Source: Capitulum mitella
Taxonomy: Eukaryota > Arthropoda > Thecostraca > Pollicipedomorpha > Pollicipedidae
Assembly (NCBI GenBank): GCA_030062745.1
Contig: CP099848.1
Span: 18,835,081 to 18,899,080, forward strand
DNA: 64,000 nt
Direction: 5' to 3'
A program made the position numbers and the translations under genes. The number at the start of each line of letters is the position of its first letter. The stretch's first letter is position 1. A model generated the notes under the pieces. The model was not told where the DNA came from. It saw only the letters and a program-made list of their open reading frames with translations, and ran no database searches. Positions 41,801 to 48,180 of this stretch are shown one piece after another.

Positions 41801-43425
41801 CTTTTCCGTCCCAATTTCCCGTGGAACATCAGCGGATATCAGTTACTAAAGAGGTTCATGTATCATAGTATGTTTTGTTTCCCAACCATTTCCACTAAAC
41901 TGCACGCGTCTTCACGACTGCAAGAATAAATCCCCATTTTGTAAGTGTGTATGCTTACCTCCCTCTGTCTACTGAAATGTTTTTCAAAGCTTGCCGAAAT
42001 TCTAAACAAAAATGGGTCTTCGAGAATAAGCCCTGATATTCGGAACGCAAAAAAACTTTGAGATATCGTTTAGATCCCCCAATATAAGGCCCGTCAGCCA
42101 CCATCGTCTGGTCGTGACGCCATACATTGCCGATTCTACTGTTTTTTTTTTCATTGCGCCGACTTATTGGCCAATAGTTTTGCTCCTGTTGGGGGCCGAT
42201 GCTCACCACTTATTAATCGATTTTAGCCTTCGTCTGAAAAGAGACCTCTTCATCAGTTTATACGTAACATTAGTTTTCCTACAGGCCAGTGGCTGCCTTA
42301 CCTTCCACCTGCACATATCTGGCAGAACTATCGGTGCCAGTTGGCTGGGTCGCGCTGCTTCTGCTTTACCCTGCCGTTCGGCTGAGGCGGCGTTATTTTG
42401 CCGGTCCCGAGGCATCGGGCATCGCTGCCTCACCTTTTGCCGATCATCAATGCCTCACCTGTCGTCGGTCAGTCCTTCCTCACCTGTTCCCGGTCAGCAC
42501 TGTCTCACCTGTTGCTGGTCCCTGTTGCCGGTCAGCGCTGCCTCACCTGTTGTCGGTCCCTGTTGCCGGTCAGCGCTGCCTCACCTGTTGTCGGGCGGCA
42601 CTGCTGGTCCGGGTCGGCAATGTCGGGCAGTTGCGCTGGTCCTGGCGGCCGGCAGGGCAGCCTCGCGCCGCCGCCGACGGCCGCTCTGAGTCGGACGAGC
42701 TCTTGTTGCTCTACGGGCAGGAGCACAACATGGCGACGGTGGGTGGTGTTATCGGGAACACGGCGACACATTGGAAGCTGGAAATGGCCACTGAATGGCA
42801 ACAAATAAATTCATGGTAAGAAATGCATTGTTAGGTTACGACGAAAATGCTGGTGGAAACAAACAAACAAAAATAAGTATACGACTTTATGCGGAACCAT
42901 GAAAACACGTGCATCTTCGGGGAATACCTCAAGGAACTAATAGGAGGGTTCCCCGCCACAAAGTCTGTGTCAGCTTTGAGCGAAAACTGGAGGAACACCA
43001 ATCAATTTATATAGCGGCAAGGATGTAATACGCGTAGTGAAACATTCTGCGTAAAATTGCAGCGGTTGAAAAAAAAAACAGTCAAGACATGTGGGTGACA
43101 AGTGTAAAAAATGTCTCTTTTTCGGCCGGCAAGATGGATTTGCGGCAGAAAAGGTGGCATCTGAGAACTTCCAGCCATCTCTAGAAAGATCGCTTGGTGC
43201 GCTGACGGGCGCCGTCACGCCGGTGGCCGAACTCACATCTGGGTCCATGGCGTCCGGCCGTCGGGGCGCCTCCCGGAGTCCGGAGATGGAGTGTCGGCGC
43301 ACGAGTCCGCCGCCGGACTCGCCCGCGGCCCGGCCGAGTCCGCGGACTCCGCTCGCTTCCCAGCGGAGTCCGCCGGACTCCGGCAGCACCGCGTCGTCTG
43401 CGGCAGGAACGGCCGCTGACGTCAT
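14014..43425 (-). CDS. SRCIN1/p140Cap-KIAA1217 (sickle tail) homologue, AIP3-domain coiled-coil protein, gene span
   Basis: Exons at 43425-43237, 42710-42585, 38048-37877, 37114-36916, 34755-34605, 34337-34214, 33556-33304, 30969-30821, 26489-26406, 25440-25378, 23325-23251, 22311-22158, 21844-21725, 21308-21201, 20914-20816, 19323-19239 and 14803-14014 join in consistent phases to about 960-980 residues. The central signature is VVFLQYGNETKRALLPNEV with FVRSFP, the conserved AIP3/SKT-type domain, preceded by MRNYSSLPPSSSMFDDDPG. Then come VESMERQLANLTGIVQKAL, a proline-rich VKPPPPPKP stretch, three coiled-coil exons and a Ser-rich tail with SVNSQEG and KKTGSEGDL. This order matches insect proteins named coiled-coil domain-containing protein AGAP005037. 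Vertebrate relatives are adaptors that restrain Src and bind cytoskeletal partners (family knowledge). The exact biochemical role here is inferred. A second possible first exon lies at 39062-38508. Confidence 0.9.
15860..17050. repeat. Diverged ~0.5-kb tandem repeats
   Basis: Motifs recur in the same order: a GAGCGC..GCCGCG..ACACC stretch near 15880, 16417 and (weaker) 16787; a variant of AATCGATTTTGTGTCGAAC near 16110 and AATCGATGCTTTGTCAAAC near 16653; and CACGTGGTGGTTCCC / CACGTGCCGGTCC-like stretches. This points to two or three old copies of about 530 bp. No coding content is recognised. Confidence 0.5.
17760..18080. promoter_or_regulatory. CpG-rich block inside the SRCIN1-like last intron
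   Basis: A local jump in G+C and CpG between AT-rich flanks. It is open on the minus strand (17989-17762), but no conserved protein motif is visible. It could be an internal promoter for a short isoform, a regulatory island or an unrecognised exon. Confidence 0.3.
19239..19323 (-). CDS. SRCIN1-like exon, LASVQEQR segment
   Basis: Acceptor CTTTCAG^G, donor TCCAAG^GTGAGA, phase 2 in and phase 0 out. The product LASVQEQRVPEPDEAASAA ends HKQADTASK. The first residues match the LASVQEQR motif of insect relatives. An expected preceding exon is not found (see the exon at 20914-20816). Confidence 0.82.
20816..20914 (-). CDS. SRCIN1-like coiled-coil exon 3
   Basis: Acceptor TGTTTCAG^T, donor GAGGAGAG^GTCAGA, phase 2 in and out. 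SKTVSDLQKRFPQLEQSIRG followed by LIAMESDRVRQEER is a heptad-rich helix, matching the SK.VADLK.RFP motif of relatives. As I recall them, relatives continue with a segment containing KKLTGTLVTLKR before LASVQEQR; no such exon was found before 19323, though the phases still join directly. Confidence 0.88.
21201..21308 (-). CDS. SRCIN1-like coiled-coil exon 2
   Basis: Acceptor CGTTCCAG^G, donor GTCCAG^GTAGGA, phase 2 in and out. EVEHHVEDLRSNVINRQRRV continues NLNDVEGMALVLSKS, among the most conserved parts of the family (EELRSNVINR...VEGMALVLS). Confidence 0.92.
21725..21844 (-). CDS. SRCIN1-like coiled-coil exon 1
   Basis: Acceptor TGTGTCTCAG^GG with a pyrimidine-rich lead, donor CTGGG^GTAAGT (strong). 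Phase 2 in and out. VYLLAGSHLRLGEADTETLR leads to KEEEAYREVILGIEKDLG, an acidic helix. The upstream stretch is open in frame (LKSLERMQEAALSLCL) but is excluded because only the acceptor at 21845 keeps phase with the preceding exon. Confidence 0.86.
22158..22311 (-). CDS. SRCIN1-like exon, LRRLSQ helix
   Basis: Acceptor CCCGACAG^AC, donor AAATACG^GTGCGC, phase 1 in and 2 out. DLHLSPETYNQLRSLQKRAR runs into DLRLEMRKLRRLSQEHS and EMIGDTYSKIR. The family shows RELR.E.R.LRRL followed by IRDTF.KIR here, so the match is clear. Confidence 0.92.
22312..23250 (-). other. SRCIN1-like intron, 0.94 kb
   Basis: Phase 1. AT-rich in its middle and without recognisable repeats. A C-rich tract (CCACCCCTCCCGACAG) forms the acceptor. 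Confidence 0.6.
23251..23325 (-). CDS. SRCIN1-like proline-rich exon
   Basis: Acceptor GGTCTCCTCAG^AA, donor TACCGAG^GTAGTG, phase 1 in and out. The preceding exon ends SSQ and this one gives ERVKPPPPPKPASLASHDSR then HSVYR. The VKPPPPPKP core is a likely SH3 ligand, as in SRCIN1 relatives (inference). A minisatellite starts about 20 bases upstream of the acceptor. Confidence 0.87.
23345..24190. repeat. ~30-bp degenerate minisatellite against an acceptor
   Basis: Repeating GGACAGTGGAC / TAATGGCGGACAG-like units on the plus strand, clearest at 23345-23960 and fading towards 24190. On the minus strand the repeat is pyrimidine-rich (CTGTCCGCCATTA) and stays open in the frame of the downstream exon for some 500 bp, which made a long false ORF. 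It contains the perfect hairpin at 23471-23501. Confidence 0.8.
23471..23501. repeat. Perfect hairpin, 14-bp arms
   Basis: GATAGTGCCCGACA, a GCG loop, then the exact reverse complement. It lies within the minisatellite upstream (in transcript terms) of the proline-rich exon. Confidence 0.9.
24191..25377 (-). other. SRCIN1-like intron, remaining part
   Basis: AT-rich sequence between the minisatellite and the next exon. No feature recognised. Confidence 0.5.
25378..25440 (-). CDS. SRCIN1-like exon, KPAIKSSTLPR
   Basis: Acceptor TTACTTTCAG^CC, donor CTCAAG^GTAGTA, phase 1 in and out, 63 bp. It encodes ADKVPVKPAIKSSTLPRMSS then Q. KPAIKSSTLPR is conserved in insect relatives. It is a basic, probably disordered linker. 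Confidence 0.9.
25523..25556. repeat. Near-perfect 34-bp palindrome
   Basis: The core GACCTGTAACA is followed directly by its reverse complement (25529-25550), extended by 6-bp flanks with one mismatch. It lies about 85 bases before an acceptor of the SRCIN1-like gene, in the intron. No protein site was recognised. Confidence 0.9.
25557..26405 (-). other. SRCIN1-like intron part
   Basis: Includes a short direct duplication at 25850-25960 (a GAACTGGTTGAGTT..TGTTTCAATGA-like stretch occurs twice, about 75 bp apart). Otherwise unremarkable. Confidence 0.5.
26406..26489 (-). CDS. SRCIN1-like exon, SVSFEKSVSFSDD
   Basis: Acceptor GCGGTTTCAG^AC, donor GCATGCAG^GTACGT, phase 1 in and out. DKSVSFEKSVSFSDDPHAPN then KQHSPTHA. 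The doubled SVSF motif and QHSP are shared with insect relatives. The serines are plausible phosphorylation sites (inference). Confidence 0.9.
26490..27704 (-). other. SRCIN1-like intron, 3' part
   Basis: No gene or repeat recognised between the exon at 26489 and the transposon at 27705. Small open frames lack conserved motifs. Confidence 0.5.
27709..28909 (+). mobile_element. piggyBac-like non-autonomous element, copy 2
   Basis: Flanked by TTAA at 27705-27708 and 28910-28913. Tips CCCTATTCCCGG and CGGGTATAGGG. The interior matches copies 1 and 3 throughout (for example ATGACCTCCAATGACCTTGG and AGGATTAGTTTTCT). 1,201 bp with no transposase. It lies in an intron of the SRCIN1-like gene. Tips contain GC-rich inner palindromes (GGGGGGCGGATTC...). 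Confidence 0.8.
28914..30820 (-). other. SRCIN1-like intron, 5' part
   Basis: AT-rich, with no recognisable feature other than the adjacent transposon. A GC-rich rise begins at about 30700 beside the next exon. Confidence 0.5.
30821..30969 (-). CDS. SRCIN1-like exon, MERQLANLTG motif
   Basis: Acceptor TGTGTCGCAG^G, donor CCTGGCG^GTGAGA, phase 2 in and 1 out. VRVESMERQLANLTGIVQKA continues LNAPRAARALSDLDSGYRSD. The VESMERQLANLTG(L/I)VQKAL motif is a hallmark of the arthropod family members. Confidence 0.93.
30970..33303 (-). other. SRCIN1-like intron (2.3 kb)
   Basis: Mostly AT-rich. A GC-rich block at 32270-32720 contains a plus-strand frame (listed separately). No repeats recognised. Confidence 0.55.
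32306..32548 (+). CDS. Weak plus-strand ORF in a CpG-rich intronic block
   Basis: 80 residues from ATG (context GCAGCCATGC), starting MPSVAGEHGAYLSLYRKPA and basic towards the end. CpG-rich composition differs from the surrounding intron. A GT at 32425 after AGAAAACCG could be a donor. No homology is recognised. It may be an opposite-strand first exon, a regulatory island, or nothing. Confidence 0.2.
   Translation: MPSVAGEHGAYLSLYRKPASALLADGTSKKPAFLRAERKPVCRAERGRPAAGPARRGDPSGRPGVLIGRVTASTARQAAG
33304..33556 (-). CDS. SRCIN1-like exon, Gly/Pro-rich linker
   Basis: Acceptor GCCGACAG^GT, donor GAGGCCAG^GTGAGC, phase 1 in and 2 out. PPPKPQRAGYGRGGRAPGAA opens a low-complexity Gly/Pro/Tyr stretch that ends SYYGQFRPPLVDEEA. 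PPPKPQR may bind SH3 domains (inference). Probably disordered. Confidence 0.86.
33557..34213 (-). other. SRCIN1-like intron (657 bp)
   Basis: Phase 1 (split codon GGT). AT-rich centre; nothing else recognised. Confidence 0.6.
34214..34337 (-). CDS. SRCIN1-like linker exon
   Basis: Acceptor CCTTTCGCAG^GGC, donor GGGCCAG^GTGCGC, phase 0 in and 1 out. GKTRGYEMMNSFPPSARPLG then TYPPRGAPDTVPAARTHRPG. Not strongly conserved, but the phases agree with both neighbours and the codon usage fits. Confidence 0.75.
34605..34755 (-). CDS. SRCIN1-like exon, end of the AIP3-type domain
   Basis: Acceptor CCCGGGGCAG^A, donor GGCCAAG^GTCAGC, phase 2 in and 0 out. It joins the previous exon as DLR/DVRDRSVLRIFE, the expected end of the conserved domain, then SSWEDNSYFSEPEFDGDYQS, an acidic aromatic stretch, and QHVHKAK. 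Confidence 0.9.
34757..34825 (-). repeat. CTGAC-rich short repeat just before an acceptor
   Basis: On the minus strand, CTGACCTG / CTGGCCTG units recur over about 65 bases immediately upstream of the exon at 34755, containing four CTGAC motifs. CTGAC fits the metazoan branch-point consensus YTNAY. The last one is about 19 bases from the AG. Confidence 0.6.
34826..36915 (-). other. SRCIN1-like intron (with 34757-34825, 2.2 kb in all)
   Basis: Contains a TC microsatellite (35847-35884) and a GC-rich stretch at 35900-36130 that is open on the minus strand but does not belong in the transcript, since the flanking exons join directly. Otherwise AT-rich. Confidence 0.6.
35847..35884. repeat. TC microsatellite
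   Basis: CTCTCT repeats with a few TTTC and TGTC interruptions. Confidence 0.9.
36916..37114 (-). CDS. SRCIN1-like AIP3-type domain core exon
   Basis: Acceptor GCCTCCAG^GC, donor GACCTGAG^GTGGGC, phase 1 in and 2 out. VVFLQYGNETKRALLPNEVT, SLYTVKALFVRSFPRQLNME and YLDSSACKIYILDSSRDMFY follow one another with no gap. This is the most conserved block of the SRCIN1/KIAA1217/AGAP005037 family and the main reason for the gene call. Confidence 0.96.
37115..37876 (-). other. SRCIN1-like intron (762 bp)
   Basis: Contains a poly-G run (37191-37204). Phase 1 (split Gly codon). Nothing else recognised. Confidence 0.65.
37877..38048 (-). CDS. SRCIN1-like exon, SLPPSSSMFDDDPG
   Basis: Acceptor TCTCTCCACAG^CAA, donor CCGCTCG^GTGAGT, phase 0 in and 1 out. 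QQMRNYSSLPPSSSMFDDDP leads to GIMSEAETSSTGFRRGAKVR and SSLPVVRTPSKTMERPL. These motifs are strongly conserved in arthropod relatives, directly before the VVFLQY block. Confidence 0.95.
38508..39062 (-). CDS. Possible alternative first coding exon of the SRCIN1-like gene
   Basis: An ATG with good context (AAGCCATGG) and an in-frame upstream TGA opens 185 codons ending at CACCAG^GTCTGG; a second donor six bases on, TGG^GTAAAC, is also phase 0. The phase fits the exon at 38048. The product begins MVVPGLLRLAPHEYC and contains SNSSWGDLEDDVFVAPEVDS and SDDSDATGHQ. Codon usage matches the gene, and CpG-rich sequence lies upstream. It could also be an internal exon. No homologue is recognised. Confidence 0.55.
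39063..39720 (-). promoter_or_regulatory. CpG-rich upstream region of the alternative first exon
   Basis: The CpG-rich stretch (strongest 39300-39700) sits upstream of the ATG at 39062 and between AT-rich flanks. It is a plausible second promoter. No TATA box was noted. Confidence 0.35.
39721..42584 (-). other. SRCIN1-like intron
   Basis: Holds a 36-bp tandem repeat (41226-41340) and the donor-bearing minisatellite at its 5' edge (42420-42600). Otherwise AT-rich without recognised features. Confidence 0.55.
41226..41340. repeat. 36-bp tandem repeat, about three units
   Basis: GACCTTATGGTGCAGACAA-type units repeat every 36 bp, so a 12-residue motif (LVCTIRS-like) repeats in the minus-strand frame. 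No sign that it is translated. Confidence 0.8.
42420..42600 (-). repeat. Minisatellite carrying repeated 5' splice sites
   Basis: On the minus strand AACAG^GTGAGG recurs about six times at 24- or 38-bp spacing, beginning with the true donor of the exon at 42585 and running into the intron. Later copies vary as GAACAG, CGACAG and AAAAG before GTGAGG or GTGAGA. The exon's last ~10 bases belong to the first unit. Confidence 0.85.
42585..42710 (-). CDS. SRCIN1-like exon 2
   Basis: Acceptor CTGCCCGTAG^AGC, donor GACAACAG^GTGAGG, phase 0 at both ends, 42 codons. SNKSSSDSERPSAAARGCPA leads to TLPTRTSSAARQQ. Ser/Arg-rich and probably disordered. Phases fit the upstream exon ending MDPD and the downstream QQMRNYSS exon. 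Confidence 0.75.
42711..43236 (-). other. SRCIN1-like intron 1 (526 bp)
   Basis: Strong donor GAT^GTGAGT. AT-rich, with a poly-A run near 43070. Nothing else. Confidence 0.65.
43237..43425 (-). CDS. SRCIN1-like first coding exon
   Basis: ATG at 43425 with an in-frame stop 66 bases upstream; 63 codons to CCAGAT^GTGAGT. MTSAAVPAADDAVLPESGGL then a Gly-rich stretch, and RRHSISGLREAPRRPDAMDP near the end. RRHSISG looks like a basophilic-kinase or 14-3-3-type site (inference). Supported by strong donor, phase and composition, not by remembered homology. Confidence 0.7.
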
Positions 43426-43760
43426 CGCCTCCGACGCGCGGCGGCGGCGGCCGTGCCCTTTCGCCGTCGGCTGCCGGCGGCCGGTCAGTTACTGAAGCCG
43501 AGAGCTCCCGGGGGATTGCCGTGGCTCCTCCCCCTCCTCACCCGCGCCGCCGCCGCCGCTCCCGCATGCCGCACCGTCTCCCGAGAGTCTGGATGACGTC
43601 AGCGCACGTGTGACGTCACCGGGCGATTGATGGAGCGTTGGCAAGACGTGTCGCGGGCCCGGGGGAAATCAAACATTACGGTTCGGGGGCGGCAGCGGTC
43701 ACGGGGCGTCGTCAGACGGTCCGCTCAGCTGGTGGCGCCGAGACGCCGGGCCGTGGTCCG
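43426..43760 (-). promoter_or_regulatory. CpG-rich promoter region with two CRE palindromes
   Basis: CpG-rich sequence upstream of the first coding exon. TGACGTCA occurs at 43594-43601 and 43611-43618, 17 bp apart, and again overlapping the start codon (43417-43424). TGACGTCA is the CREB/ATF site (established). No TATA box was noted. Confidence 0.5.
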
Positions 43761-44762
43761 CGAGGAGAGTTCTGTCTGCATTCGTTCAGAGCCACCCTGA
43801 ACAGTCACCGAACAGACGGGGCAATAAGCAGGCGCGGGTCCAGGATCTCTGACAAGAGGGTTTCGGTGAAAAAAGGGCACAAATCTTCCTGGGCCAGAAA
43901 TCCAAGGTAGAATCGAAGCACATTTTTGTAAGTCATCTGAAAAAAAACATCAAATGGAGGACGCAGCTCAAAAACATAAAAAAAAACATCAAAAGGAGAG
44001 TTCCCTCAGGTCTGATATTTCTTTGCGAGCCGTGGTTGGTTCATTAAGCTCAAAAATTAAAACCTTTAACATAAAAAAAAACATGAAAAGGAGTTACCTC
44101 AAACTTGACTGATATTCTATCGTAATCAATGGCTGGTACAATCGGCAATTATAAGCATGGGCGTTTGACTAAAGTGCAGTCCCCAAATTATGTATCTTCG
44201 TGCGCATCTAGAGATCTCAAGAGGAAAAACACTTGGACAGAACAAAACACTAAGATACAAACAAACAAAAACGTAAAAAATGCAATATCACAATCACATT
44301 GTTCCGGAATGAGTTGAATGCAGAGGTGTGCTTTCCGATCTCTTTGTGGGTGCTGAAGCACCCACAAAATCGAAATGGGCATTCGCAATACGACTTGGGC
44401 ACCCACAACTTAAAGTATGTATAAATACTGAAATATAATTATTTCTCTGTCCCATGACGTTAATCACCTAAAATCAGCTTTGCCAGCAATAACCGGCAAT
44501 AACCAGCAATAATCATTTACTCCATTGCCATCCCCCCATTGCTTTTCCCCACTTCCCTCCAAGTAATACTGTGTCAAGCCGGGTCCTGGAGCAAGGTCCT
44601 CCATTAAAGGGAACGTATCTTCTCAAATCGTGATTTTTTTCATGTACACGTACGATTAAGGACATTTTCATGAATTAAAGCGTAGATACCATTTATTCTT
44701 GCCAATTCGCTGTCGTCTGCTCATATTTCACTTGGGTAAATACGCTCGCTGTCAGCCCAAGT
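43761..44762. other. Upstream sequence with short A-rich repeats
   Basis: Between 43930 and 44100, AAAAAAACATCAAA-type segments recur three times at about 50-110 bp. At 44344-44367 a hairpin with arms TTGTGGGTGC and a TGAA loop is present. No gene. Confidence 0.5.
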
Positions 44763-44766
44763 TTAG

Positions 44767-45976
44767 CCCTATTCCCGGAGGGCTAGCGGTATGGCCCATT
44801 CCCGGCAGGGGGGGAGGGCGGATTAGCCCCCCCCCCAGATCTTGAGAACTACACATCCAATTTCTTCGCAACAAACGGTAATCGATTTGCTATGACGATA
44901 ACTACATTTCTATAAAAAAAGTTTTCAAAATTTTAAAAAAGGGGGATATAGGGGGCAAAAAGTCAAAAATTGGGGATATTTTTGGAAATCTATAACTCCG
45001 TTGTTTATGGACCGATTTTGATGAAATTGGCATGAATCGAGAGATTATGGATGGGGCTTTTACTATTGGTCCATACATGTGAAATTTTGAGAAAAGTCAT
45101 GGGCGTCCACAGGATTGCAAAAATAGGAGGATTAGTTTTTCAACAACTAAACGAACAAGAAAAGCAAAAGCACTTTTTTGGCTTATGATAGTCATGTCAT
45201 GTTAAAGAAGTACAAATCGTATTACCATATTTGTATAAAGTTAGCATAGGCGTTGCCAGGTACATGAAAAAGGGGAACTGTCATAGTCACATGTTCTTCA
45301 GATCAACTCGTGACATTTGACCTTAAATGACCTCCAGTGATCTTGGGGTCACTTGGAATGATCTTGTGTGCATTTAGTATTACTTGTGAACGTTTTCAAC
45401 CATTTGAATTTACTTTGTTTCAAAAATTCCATTCATGGCTATTGTGATGCCGGTTACGCGCACTGACATTTTATGTCACAGCTCTGTGACCTGACTGATA
45501 TCAAGCTAAGACTTGATACACAAGTATCAAGTTATTAGGGCACCATTCGACGTCATATATATTCCGGGTTTGGCATTCCAAAAAATAGCGCCGAAATTAT
45601 TACTATAAAACCAAATTTTGACTTTAGACCTTGACCTGATCTTGTAGCGAGACCTCAGATAAACGAAATTGTATGTGCGCGTTGCCCAAATATTTAGCTA
45701 TACATCCATATAAAATCTTACGTTCTAACTTAAAAACACTAGTTTTGGTAGTGATTTTCCTTTTACCCTCAACAGGACCAAAAATGGCCTGAGGTGCCTC
45801 CCAAAAAACGCTGCCTGGCTCCGCCCCTGAGCAAAATAAAATTTCAAAATCTTGTCGCAGTACGTACAAAGGATAGCTAGGAAAAGTCAGCAAGTTTCGT
45901 GAAGCTGTGTCAAAACCCTGCAATTGGCAAGCAAAAAACCCGAGGGGGTGGATTCACCCCCCTGCCGGGAATAGGG
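44767..45976 (+). mobile_element. piggyBac-like non-autonomous element, copy 3
   Basis: Same orientation as copy 2 and similar throughout. The right flank is TTAA (45977-45980); the left flank is TTAG, a one-base decay of TTAA. Tips CCCTATTCCCGG and GGGAATAGGG. 1,210 bp, no transposase. Confidence 0.78.
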
Positions 45977-48180
45977 TTAATCTATTTCCCCATATTCTTT
46001 TCAGTACTAAAATCGAGCCAGCGTATCGTTAGTCTCAGCGATGTCGAAGTTGACAGCAGTTGGCGAACACCAAAATTATGAATGCGGCCATCAAGGATTC
46101 AGGCAAATACCGCTGCAGTTCCTCGAATCTCCTCCACAGGTATGCATCACGTGAATAGGTCGGAATACGTTAGAGTTGTTTGTCAAGACAATCGTCGCTG
46201 CCGTTTGTAACTGCGTCTGGTACAGCAAGGCAGAGTGTTAGGTAAGCATCGGGTACGCCCAAGGTTTACCTACGTATTTTCCGCTTGCCGATTAGCTCCT
46301 TTCTCTAGCACTGTGTGACTGTATTTTGCGCACCGATATCACTGTCGATAAATGCAATAACTAAAATGCATGAAATATTGGTCTAAGATGGCCAAAATGC
46401 GCTCTTCATTCATTTGATGATGGATAACCAGTCCTAAATATTCCACGGAGTGTGTTTTTGGGATACCGAAAAAAACAGACATATTCCCTTTAAGAATGTC
46501 ACCATGATTTACGGAAGCCATCCTTCTGCAGTAACCCCCCGTAACGCCTTTTTAAAATCATTTCTCTGAACTTTAGACATAAACGACTGTCTTTCCATCT
46601 TCCCCCCCCTCGATACACAGTATCTGGATGTCCCCATATGCCTTGTGGGCACCCACAATCATTTTCCGAAAACCACACCTATGACTGAACGGGATTTGAT
46701 AAAAAAAAACAATGGCTTAACGTTTTTGCTACAAGGAAGCCGTCCATGGGATAAGCACAAGCTGCCGCGCACCAGCGAAGAGCTTACAGAGGAAAAAATA
46801 CCGGCTTGCTGGACGCAGTTTGCCTGAGAGAAAACTGTGCCACACTGCATGTGCATGGCGGAACAGTCTACCTTTACGGCAAAGTCTGCGTTCTTTGTGC
46901 TTCATACCCGCATTTGAAATCTGGGAGAGACTGTCCGAGAAAAATGATTTTCCTTCAATCCTGTAAAATTGTAAAACGATAGGAGGGAAGGTTGTTCACA
47001 CACAAAGCATGGTAAAGAACGCAAAACATGGATGCATCAGTCCATAGGATAAATCGGGCGGCGGCCAAAACAAGACGGTTGCAGCCGTACCAACGTAGGA
47101 GGATTTCTGCATTATTTCTGTGGTGCTCCTTGGAAAAAACTGCCCTGAAATGGGTCTGGTCCTACCACTTTCGAAATCTTTTCGCAGTGATGTCCAAACC
47201 ATCAAGCTATCAAGACAAGAGCCGGATTCGGAACAAATATTGCTCCTAGTTGTTAAAATGGTTCCTCGCAGCTCAACCGAAACGTGCAGATGGGAAGGTT
47301 TCAGTCTTTATCGGCAATGAGTCCAGACAAAGACGTCCAGAGTAAGAAAGATACGTTTTCCGTACTACACCCTAAGGCGATGCAGAGACAGCAGACTACC
47401 TTGCGTCTCGCCTTTTTCTCATCCATTTCTCTCCTCTCATCTCATTTCCCATCTCATTTCTCATCCAACAATTGATTGTAAATAATCGGCCAACGTCCCG
47501 GCTTAACCGATAGACAAAATGTTCTCTGTCATCGACAGTGTGTGGTAAGCGGGCCGGCTAGGTCACACAGATCCCATTTCATTCCACAGATCAGACTCGT
47601 GGCCAGCTGAAGTCCAAAAAGATTTGCAGAATGTTTACGACATGTGCAGTGCGAAAGATATGCTTACAGAAAAAAACTGTTTATAGAAAAAACTATTTCT
47701 GTCCACAGAAAAAACGCCTGGTCTCGGAGATGACTAGCGGCCTAACAAGTGCTACCGTCCCGCGCACCAGAGAGGGACACCTAAGGTGTGGGGGACCGAC
47801 TGGTGATGGTCAAAATACGGGAACGGGAGAGTAGGTACTGAGGAAGTGGTAAGTAACTGATTTATTTTTTACCGGTCCAAATTACCGGTAGGTAACTGGG
47901 ACAAGGGTGAATATAACAACGTGAACATCAAGTCATAAAATCACGCGAGAAATGTGTAGAGGACGCGGTACTTCATAAAAATATTTTCTGGGCAATATTT
48001 ATCACGTACCAAAGCCACTATACGAGCTCATCATGAATGCAAACAAAAGAAGATTGAATCATGTCTTTGCGTTAAAAAAAAACATATTAAGGCTTTAATG
48101 ACATTGACAGCGACACACCCGAACAAGTGTCTCCTTGAAATAAGAAGTCCAGCAGGATAGCTAAGGACTCAAGCTGAACA
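45977..48180. other. AT-rich region without recognised genes
   Basis: Only short open frames with no conserved motifs. Nothing further recognised. Confidence 0.5.

Noticed and set aside
44344-44367. TTGTGGGTGC hairpin as a terminator
   Set aside because: Bacterial-type terminators are not relevant here; a similar GGGCACCCACAA near 46645 suggests element debris, but ends could not be defined.
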